A stretch of DNA of 64,000 bases, taken from contig BSBM01001448.1 of NCBI GenBank assembly GCA_027924585.1, positions 1,550,001-1,614,000 of the forward strand, written 5' to 3'. How positions within the stretch are numbered: position 1 is the first letter of the stretch; every line of letters starts with the position of its first letter. This document shows positions 55,769 through 64,000 of the stretch, in pieces. The stretch comes from Larix kaempferi (taxonomy: Eukaryota > Streptophyta > Pinopsida > Pinales > Pinaceae). A program made the position numbers and the translations under genes. The notes beneath the pieces were generated by a model. That model was given only the letters and a program-made list of their open reading frames with translations. It had not been told where the DNA came from and did no database searches.

Positions 55769-56622
55769 AACCCAGCACATGTGGGCAATTAACTAGGTTG
55801 GTGGGGCATTGAAAACGTCGTTATGGAAACATGACCGATGTCCTCTCGGCATCGTTTCGGTATTAATTGCGGGCCATCAAATGAAATCTTTCAGCAAGTT
55901 GGAGCGACAATTTCGGCGGCTTTGGATGAGTTCTTCCGCAATTGGCCCACAAAATTTGGCGATTTGGGTGTCAGCTCGAAACCGGGTGCCTTCTATCTTG
56001 TTTCGGCGACTCTCGCTGAGTTTCGCCGCTTTCCTTTATGTCGCTTCTTACCAGAAAGACTCAGGGTTCATAGGCGATAGTTTCGGCGAGATAGGTTGAG
56101 TTTCACCGAAAAACATTTAAGACAAATGCTTAACCGATTCGGATCACATCTACGAGTTACGTCGGTGTAACTTGGCGTGTTTTGCCGCAACATAAAACTT
56201 GGAAAAGGACAAGGCAAAGGCCACGTTTCGGATGATCAGGGTGATTTGGAGCGACCGTTGCGGTAGAATTGGGCGAGTTCACCCGAAACAGAATGACTTT
56301 AAAACTTAACCAAAATGCTCACTTGTTGCGGCGGAACTCGATGAGTTGTGCCGAAATGGGGAGAGCTCAAAAAACTTAACAAAAAGGTTCGAACGTTGCG
56401 CCCCGACTTAGCGAGTTTTCCCACCGTTTCGGCTATGAAATATGAGTTTTACTTAGAAGAAAAAGGAAAAAAAATAGGCTTAAGGACTTGCTTTCTCCAA
56501 GAAACTAAGTATAAAAAAACCTTTCAGGAGGGGACTTGACTTCTTAATCAAATTTTTCTAAAAACAACAAGGAGGGGCACCAATATTTATAAACTTTTGG
56601 GGGGGATGTTGCAGCAACAACA

Positions 56623-57250
56623 GAACCTCAAATCATCGTTCCGAAAAATTTACCCATCCAACTTCTGCAATCTGCAATCCGCATGCGGAACTCGGAATTC
56701 GGAACCTCAAATCGACGTCCCAGAAAATTTACCCATCTAACTTCTGCAATCCGCAATCCGCATGCGGAACTCGAAAGTTGAAACCTCAAATCGTCGTCCT
56801 GAAAAATTTACCCATCCGACTTCCATAGTCCGCATGCGGAACTCAGAAGTTAAAACCTCGAAACGTCGTCCCGGAAAATTTATCCATCTGACTTCCATAA
56901 TCCGTAATCTGCATGCAGAACTTGGAAGTCAGAACCTCAAATCACCTTCCCAAAAAATTTACTCCTCCGACTTCCGCAATCCACAACCCACATTGTGGAA
57001 GTCGAAAATCGGAAACCTCATCTCATAACCCGGGAAAAACCAACTTCTGACTCCCGCAATCCGCCACCCACGTTGTGGAAGTCAAAAATCGGAAACATCA
57101 TCTCGTAATCCGGGAAAAACCACCTTCCAACTTCCATAATCCGAAACTGCCTTACATATTCGGAAATTCAAAAGTCTAACCATGCAACTCCAAAGGTCGG
57201 TCCCCAACCTCTGCAATCCGCAATCCGCATTGCGGATTCGAAAATTCGGG
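56623..57250. repeat. Right part of the CCGCAATCC tandem array
   Basis: About seven to eight units of 72-82 bp. Each contains a CCTCAAATCGTCGTCC-like block, AAAATTTACCCATC, CGACTTCCGCAATCC and GCATGCGGAACTCG. The CCTCA block recurs at about 56626, 56705, 56784, 56857, 56935 and 57016. The inner word TCCGCAATCCGCATGCGGA is nearly self-complementary. GAACC at 56623-56627 is the target duplication of the giant element. Confidence 0.88.
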
Positions 57251-57490
57251 GCCACATAACCCTGCACCTGCAAACTTCTCAAAATGATAACTTCTTCATC
57301 CTTAGACAAAATTGGACAATTATGGTACCTTTGGAAAGCTATTGGAGGGATCTGTACACTGGTGTGATCCCCTACCACATCTGAGTAATCTGACTTGGCC
57401 ATATTTCCAACTAAAATCTTTCCTAAACTCCCTCAATGCCCCTTTACCCTTCTGCAAGGAGGTCTACCTGCCTTCTTCCATGAATTCTGC
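57251..57490. other. Unassigned DNA between the array and the next LTR
   Basis: About 240 bases of AT-moderate sequence without repeats, LTR ends or coding frames that I can support. Confidence 0.5.
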
Positions 57491-59107
57491 TGTCACCTGA
57501 CCCACAGAGGGGTCATGAAACACAACAAGGATATCTGATTCCTTCCCCAAGTCCAGGTGATTCCATGTAGTCCATCTAATAGTGTATGCAATGCATAACA
57601 ACACACCTAATGAAACTAAAACTAATCAATCCATCTACAACCTGCAAGGTTAGCAACATATTAATCTCAAGCAAATGGTGAAGTGTTCAAATATGAACTT
57701 AGCCTCATACTCAGGCCTATACATGGCCTTCATACTAGTCAATTTCATGCAATCATTCTTTCAAATAACTTGAATATAACAAGTAGAAATAATATAGGAA
57801 AACTAGTACCATTTAACACCACAGAAAGCACTTATCTTTAAATGGAATTGTCCAAGCAACTGGCTAATTGACATAAACATTCCACCCAACCATAGGTCTT
57901 TATCCAGCCTATACTCTTTCAGCTGAGAGACCACCCCCGAGCTAGGCTTTGTATCCACAAAGGAGGTCTAAATAGGATCTCTCACAGTCAAGGCTCCACC
58001 CTAATGTTAAGCCAACATACAGTTGGGTTTATCAAGCATGTAAGGGAACATGGAGGATGATGCTAAGCCAGTGAGATCAACCACAGAGCTACAAGCATAT
58101 CAAAATACTCAGAAAACATGGCACCCACAATACCTACCTCACCCAACACAAGGAAGGCCCCCTTCACTGCTGCACAGTCCCTGAGGGACCCTTCCCTCCA
58201 GTGCTCTTTATGGTGGGCATAGAAAGGTCCAAACTGTTTCTTTAATGAGACTTTAGCCTTCTCTAGGTTTATCAAGCAAATCCAACCTCTATCTAATCCT
58301 CTTCTCTATTATTCTAGCTGGAATATTATCATGGTTGCGGCCGAAGCTTTGTCCCGCAACTCAGTATTCTGATATCAATTCAGGTGTTCTCACTAGTTTT
58401 ATAAGCTGCTCACGCTCTGTAATTTATCCCCAGGTTGTGATCCATGGATATCCCAATCGATTTACTTCCTACGCAAGGTTTCTATGTGCTTTCAGCTCTG
58501 CAAATTCATTCTTACACAGAATCATGATTTTTCCTTTTTTTTCATTGTTGGGCTCTGCAATACGTGATAACTAAGGCTCATTGGTCAACAATGGGATAGG
58601 GATCAGGGTGATTGAATTCACGGGAGGTAGAGTGGTTTAAGGGACAAGAAAAACAGAGCCATACCCTTCAATACAGATTGTAGGGCTACTCCATACTCCA
58701 TCGACCTCATGAACAAACCTTCTCAACCACCTCCTTACAACATAATTAAATGTCAACAAGGGGAGGCAAATGGGTTCACAAATTGACATGTGGAAGCATG
58801 GATTTCAATCTCACAACCCCCCCACCTCTCCCTAGTGGATACACATGTCCCCCTATTATTATTTTCCTCCTTAGCCATTTTCCTTGGTATTTTATTGCAA
58901 CATTGATATTTACATCATTTACATTGTCTCATGGCTTAATAGCACATGGATAATCAGAATGTCAAATGCTTTCCTTTTAAATAAAACCTGGGCATCCTCT
59001 AGTTGGGCCTTGTCCTTGAGCTCCACACTAGGGAAAACACACATTTCATGTATACAATATTTACATTGAAGCCAATAAACCCTAAGGTTCAAAATGGGGA
59101 TGTTACA
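57491..59107 (-). repeat. LTR of the TGTAAC family, provisional left end
   Basis: The right end, AATGGGGATGTTACA, and two internal boxes match the LTRs at 3033 and 10894: 'accacccccgagctaggct' near 57930, and 'GGGCCTTGTCCTTGAGCTCC' near 59003. The left end is best placed at TGTCACCTGACCC (57491). Flanks TCTGC and TTTCC do not match, and no primer site or clear polypurine tract adjoins it. It may be a solo LTR with an eroded duplication, or an LTR of an element cut by later events. Orientation is by analogy. Confidence 0.68.
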
Positions 59108-59219
59108 TTTCCCTAAGCTGGTGTAGTGGTGTGCTTAAAGATATACACCTGAGAAGAAAGCAATTATTTCTCGATTAGGATCAGTTGTTTTCCCAATTAT
59201 AAGAGAACTCATCATGGAG

Positions 59220-61460
59220 ATGACTAGAACTGAGGAAGAAGGTTCCAATTTACAGTTGATGAAGAGGTCCTCGAGGGAAATATCGTAGAATTATCATTAG
59301 AAATCAAGGAAGCATTCATCCAGATGTTAATTCCCCCAGGAGCGAACCTACCTAGTACATAGTCAATGTTCAGTCTGGAAGTAGTCTCCGAGTAATCCTG
59401 ACTAGCATTGTCCATGATCTGCTAGATCCTTGGGTATGATCATGACTTGGTAAATGATGATGCTTCCCCAGGATTCTTTTTTCTTATCAATTTGTCACAG
59501 CATGAATCACCGATTAAGTTATATATAGCATCCTTCCTTGCTAAGTCCATGCATTTGCAGTTCAATAGTTTTGCTTCTATAAATCTATTCAGATACAATT
59601 CCTATTTAGTCTATATGATCATCTATATACTAAGGAATTATTCAACCTAAAGGACCTCCAGAAGTCAATTACTCCTATTCCAAGTCATGAAGGATTTTCT
59701 GTGTTTGTGGATATTGTCGTAACTAAAATGTATCCATTGTTAGTCGATGCTCCTCCTCCCATAATCTTTCCAGAATGTAAAAATATGTTCCAATTAAATC
59801 ATGATGACTTAGTTGGGGATTGGTTTTGTTTCGAGACCCACACTGAGATCCGAGTATATGGAGTAGAGTTATCTATGTATAAGTTGTCGATATTCATTAC
59901 CATTAGGCTCTTCACCTTGGATTACATCCACCAAAGGTTCAACTGTGACGACGTACACTTCATGAAGGGAAATAGCCCTAGGACCTTCAAAGTCCCCAAT
60001 GAAGCTGGGCCTTTTAAAGCAAGAAGTAGCTCTTCTCAAAAAGTGGTTCTAGAAGCTTTCAACTTCCCTATGAGTTTTACATGGAAATACGATCCTAAAG
60101 GGATCATCTCTCAGAAAAGGTAGTCTGCTAGAGCAGCGGATTATCCTCATGATCCACACCCAATATTGAACAAAATTGCCAACTTGGATAGTTGGGAATA
60201 TGATAAATTGGATTTGGATCGAAGCCTGGTGGTTGTGCCACTAGTCATCCCTATGCCACATAAATTTGATACCTTAGGAAAGAGGAGCACCCCTGAATTG
60301 ACCTCTAATGTTGACAAAGATAAATCAGTAAGTTTCGATTCAAAGTAGAAGAAGTCCAGATCGGAAAGTATATTCAGCACAACATTACAAATTAAACCGA
60401 CTCACACATCTCTAGCATTTGTCATTTTGGAATATTTTCCATTTGCAAGATGGCCTCAGAAGCAGGAGACATATTCTCAAAAATATTCTTTGATGACAAC
60501 ATCACTGGTAAGGGGTGGAATATTTAGCCTTTACTCCCAAATTAAATACAACGATATCGATATCGAGAAGACTCTGTTCCCAAAGAAGGATCTCAAGACA
60601 GGAGACCACTCCAGTATGTTTTCTACATTAGATTTGAGGGAGGGGACCCTAGAGATGGTAATTTTATAATCATTTGTTCCCAAAGGAAAGAATATCCCTT
60701 CAAACTTCAAGACCACTTAGGTCACGGTTAACTTGGACGCATTCCCCTCAAAATACATCATGGAAATTCACCGACAAACATGTGAAGGTGTGTACAAAGA
60801 TGTAATGAAGTACACTATTATTACTAATAAGTTGCACATTGCAGTCAACAGAATGGAAAAAAAACTCAAAAATGAAAATTCATCAAATAAAGCCAAGCAG
60901 TTGAAGATCACTAATTTGGAGCAACAAATTTCCAAATTGGTAAAGGATCCAAGCGATGCAGTTATGGTTCAAATCATTTTAAAAGAAAAAGATAAAGAGA
61001 TTGTAGGTTTGAAGAAGAGGCTCAATATACCCATGGTTCAACACTCTCAAACAATGGAGGTTCTAGCGATACAGTCTGAATTGGACAAGGAACTGGTTGA
61101 TGGCTGGTCACTCAAAGAAAATATTAATTCTCTGGAAAGTGAAGTAAATGAGCTCAAAAAACATAATCAAGACACCCTGCTTCAAAAGGATGCATCTTTG
61201 CAGGCCACAACTTCAACAAACCCTACAGATAAGCTCGCACAGGAAGTACCAGAAATGAGTCTTTAATATGCTTAGTTAAATCAAGCACGAGATCAACTAA
61301 ATCTCAAATGTGATGAGCTAAGGAATTACAATGAGGAATTAGCCAAGGGAGACTTGAGTATTTATGAACTACAGTAATCTAAGGTAGATTTACAAAAAAG
61401 CATTCAGGATTTATCTAGAAAACTAATGGGAAATCCTTAGGATTTATCTAGGATTGAACC
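59220..61460 (+). pseudogene. Homologue of the LTR-encoded coiled-coil protein
   Basis: This is a broken plus-strand gene of about 700 codons. Segments in the same order as in the LTR protein are: DEEVLEGNIVELSLEI near 59260 (compare NDAWLEGLNMDYIEMA); FRYNSYLVYMIIYILR near 59580 (compare FYMSSYLMDCILARHL); and, in the open frame 59701-60123, GDWFCFETHTEIRVYG (compare GDFYLLEERTYIRMYG, 8 of 16 identical). A charged middle section follows, then a 177-codon coiled-coil frame, 60733-61266 (NKLHIAVNRMEKKLKNE, LKEKDKEIVGLKKRL). Stops occur near 60121, 60347 and 60667. It is not within any LTR pair visible here. Whether it too was LTR-borne is unknown because its element boundaries fall outside the readable part. 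Confidence 0.68.
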
Positions 61461-64000
61461 CGAGGCTAGTTTAAATTAGCAGTTCGTGTTCCTTCCTTAA
61501 GCAAAAAAGCGAGCAAGCTGTCCTCAATAGAAAGTTACCCATCTGGTCTATGAAAGTTAATTTGAAAGGTCTTCCCAAGTAATGCATTTTTTTATTTATA
61601 CACTTATTGTTAGATTATATGGAAAGGCTCGAACTTTCTTTGAAATCTCGCTTTCGACCACTTTAAAGTAAAGCTCGACTGATGCTTAGCTATGCTTTTC
61701 CAGGGGATATAGGTAGATATTTGATTTTAAAGGGGTTAGGTCTTTGGTTTTTAACCGCTAACGCACTTTACCTAATCTGACATGGGACTTATACTTTTTA
61801 TTTTTGTTTTTAGTAGTATCGATAACGCATAACTCCTCACCCACGCTCTTTTTGCTGGGCCATCCTGAACTATCCTTAACAGCCTTAATAGTAGGAGATT
61901 TATGAATGACCAATGGAGTAGAAGCAATCGACATACCTGGATACAATACATGGTCTATGAGCTATATATAAATGTAAACACATTGCCTTGTATAAACTCT
62001 ACATACTAGTTGTTACAAAGCTCAATATGCTTGTAAACATATGGGTTTTATTCATAGTAACTGCTTACTGTTTCCACTTAGTGTAATCACTTGTATTCCT
62101 TAATTAATTCCAACACATTACTCAGATCAATGGTTCTAATACTCTATTTAGATAAAAACAAGTTGGTAAAACAAGCACATTAGCTAACTTGCACAAAACA
62201 AAGGCTTGTAGAACCTTGTCATAACCTGAACATAAGTATTACTAATAATAAATAGGCTTGTATTCTAATAAGTAACATGAGCTTACATCATAGCTCTTAC
62301 CAACCCGTTGTTACCTAAGCTAATGTGTTATGGGATTAGTACTAATACCCTTAGTTCTATTAAAACTAAACTCCTAGTAATAAAACAACTTATGTTTACA
62401 TATAAATGAATAGCCTATGTGATAGTTAGATATAAGGGCTTAATCACCATTGATAGAGTACGTACATATTAGATATGCTTATACTTACCATGAGATGTAT
62501 ATCTCTATGGCTAGTATCTCTACAGCTATAAAAAAAAAACCTTGCATGTAATCCATTATAAGGATAACACTAGTGTATGAATAAACAGGGGCTTAACTCA
62601 CTGTCCTTATTCATCATATTAGTACTACATGGCTAGGTTTACTTTTTAAGTATATACAAGCTTACTAGTCTAATCATTATAGTTATGGTCACTGTATTTA
62701 AACTGATACCATGAATTGTGATCTTTCCATAACTAAGCATAGTTTACATATGTGTTTTATTATACTTGTTACTAACATAGCATAGTAATCATAATTAAGC
62801 TAGTAGTATAGAGTTACGCAATAGTATAAGTTACTGTGATCTAATGGTGTAAGTATTGATGATAAGTATATCCATATTAATAAATGTAATTAAGATTACC
62901 CAATATAAATATCAGTGTTATAAGCTCAATGTTTACCATAGCTATACCTTGTATTCCTTTATCACTAGTTATAAAAATATGCATAAGTATAACAGATCAG
63001 GATAAGCCGTATCACTCTAGTATCAACTTATGATAACAGTATTGGATTAGCTTACAAGCTTATAGCTCGAACTCTTCATCTTAATATGATTCCATGAAGC
63101 TTCAGACTATGTAATTGGTATAAGCTAATGACCAAGAACGTATTCATATTAATAGTACAAGTAAACACGTACGAGCTTTAAAAGTGTACACGTCTCATAT
63201 TACTAGTGTTATGATTATTGTATTGATTAGGGATATACAATACCGTATAAAGAATGATTACATAGTGTAATGATTCATTGCTTAAACTGGTGTGATAAGT
63301 ATACCTATTGTAATAATCTCTTCCTCATGGTGTCCGTATCAGTGCCATATGTTCAATCTAAGCATGTTGTAATCTACGAACCTTTAATTATACCTATTAT
63401 ATTTGAATCAATTCCACTGTGATGAAAGAGTCTAAAGTATAGCTTAGCTAAGTCCATACATAGTGTAATCACAGTATTCATGTTCTATTATGAGCTTATT
63501 AATCCCATTGATATTTATACAATAGTCTGTAAAACAGATCAGATTGAAACCCATTGCCCATATCATATTGAGCACAACATCATATAAGTCATAGCATTGT
63601 ATAGCTTGTTCTTACCTTATTACTGTAATCACATGTATACGTTTCCACGGTTATTACGGTTCCATTACTGTTATGGTATTTATACTTATTTATCTCTAGC
63701 TCTTATTACCTTATAAGTACTGATTAGGTTACTAGTAATGCCCTTTACAGTAGGTATGATATCCATATCCCTTTTGTTACCATTGTAACACAGTGAATCT
63801 CATCCTACTACTAGGTAAAATAGGCATAAATGGATAGTAGTAATTCCATAAGTGTAATGGTCTACTATGCTATTACTGTTTGTTTTTCTTATATCAGGAC
63901 GTGTATCAACCGTATGGAATATATTATGGAATAAAGGGTGAACAAAGGACTGTATATATAGGAACAAGGCAAGTAACTCAACACTCGGCTTGTATACTTC
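61461..64000. other. AT-rich, frame-free DNA to the window end
   Basis: About 2.5 kb with no open frame beyond about 60 codons. From about 61960 the texture changes: short words such as TAAGT, GTAAT, CTAGT and TATAG and their complements recur on both strands with very little GC. TATA-like motifs lie at 61963 (CTATATATAAATG) and 63950 (TGTATATATAG). It could be part of a long LTR or an unclassified element; no end was found. Confidence 0.5.

Larger units (their letters stand above)
38801..56622 (-). mobile_element. Giant Tat/Ogre-like Ty3/gypsy element with gene-bearing LTRs
   Basis: The element is 17.8 kb long with LTRs at 38801-43873 (5,073 bp) and 51029-56622 (5,594 bp), flanked by GAACC at 38796-38800 and 56623-56627. 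Its ends are TGTTG/CAACA. The internal 7.2 kb on the minus strand encodes Gag, protease, an extra RNase H, RT, a degenerate RNase H and integrase. Both LTRs contain a further gene on the same strand, with its own TATA and predicted intron. Large size and dual RNase H place it near the Tat/Ogre group; the LTR gene and the domain order are unusual. Each gene has a few stops or frameshifts, so this copy is probably inactive although fairly well preserved. Confidence 0.93.
51029..56622 (-). repeat. 5' LTR of the giant gypsy element
   Basis: 5,594 bp, reading TGTTGATGCCTC to GCAGCAACAACA on the plus strand. It is collinear with 38801-43873 apart from about 520 extra bases at 53440-53985 and scattered substitutions. 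It holds the longer copy of the LTR gene. The U3 part (55770-56622) is rich in CGGCG/TTTCGGCG words and is CpG-rich compared with the rest. Confidence 0.94.

Noticed and set aside
56623-57250. CRISPR-like appearance of regularly spaced repeats
   Set aside because: Units vary throughout, there is no repeat/unique-spacer alternation, and the context is plant nuclear DNA.
57486-59112. Solo LTR with target duplication at 57491-59107
   Set aside because: Flanking pentamers TCTGC and TTTCC do not match, so I report only an LTR with a provisional left end.

Overview
Nuclear DNA of a plant with a large, transposon-filled genome. The case rests on plant-type Ty1/copia and Ty3/gypsy elements with iMet-type primer sites, a chromodomain gypsy element, a CACTA transposase with plant-only DUF4218/DUF4216 regions, and a giant Tat/Ogre-like element. 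A gymnosperm or another giant-genome seed plant is likely, but the sequence alone does not fix the species. I found no host gene, rRNA, tRNA or CRISPR; essentially all 64 kb is mobile DNA, much of it inserted in older mobile DNA.

Layout. (1) About 1-18,614: a decayed CACTA transposon (+). It is split by a small copia-type element (128-14,036, TSD TAGAA). That element carries a solo LTR (1,411-2,734, TSD CAGAA) and a 9.5-kb non-coding LTR element on the minus strand (3,033-12,585, TSD TGCAT, GC-rich tandem array at 9,246-10,345). A second solo LTR (15,592-17,049, TSD GTGGT) also splits the CACTA gene. (2) About 19,600-26,159: a decayed chromovirus (+) without its RT core, its protease split by a 3.2-kb solo LTR (20,635-23,845, TSD CACCC). 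(3) 26,160-26,660: a stray gypsy integrase scrap. (4) 27,192-38,583: a 3'-truncated gypsy element (-). Its 5' LTR is interrupted by an intact, apparently very young copia element (30,592-36,833, TSD ATTCC, LTRs with no difference seen) encoding a 1,359-residue Gag-Pol. (5) 38,584-57,250: a roughly 75-bp tandem repeat split by a 17.8-kb gypsy element (38,801-56,622, minus strand, TSD GAACC). (6) About 57,491-59,107: another LTR of the TGTAAC type. (7) About 59,220-61,460: a broken coiled-coil protein gene, then featureless AT-rich DNA to the window end.

The most unusual system is the giant element in (5). Each of its 5.1-5.6-kb LTRs contains its own gene on the same strand as gag-pol: a TATA box, a predicted 5'-UTR intron with good splice sites, then a reading frame of roughly 1,000 codons with a globular N-terminal half and a charged coiled-coil C-terminal half. 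A diverged homologue of that protein lies at 59.2-61.5 kb, so this is a protein family rather than a chance open frame. The same element has a second RNase H with an intact D-E-D triad, placed upstream of the reverse transcriptase, while the RNase H in the usual place has lost its catalytic residues.
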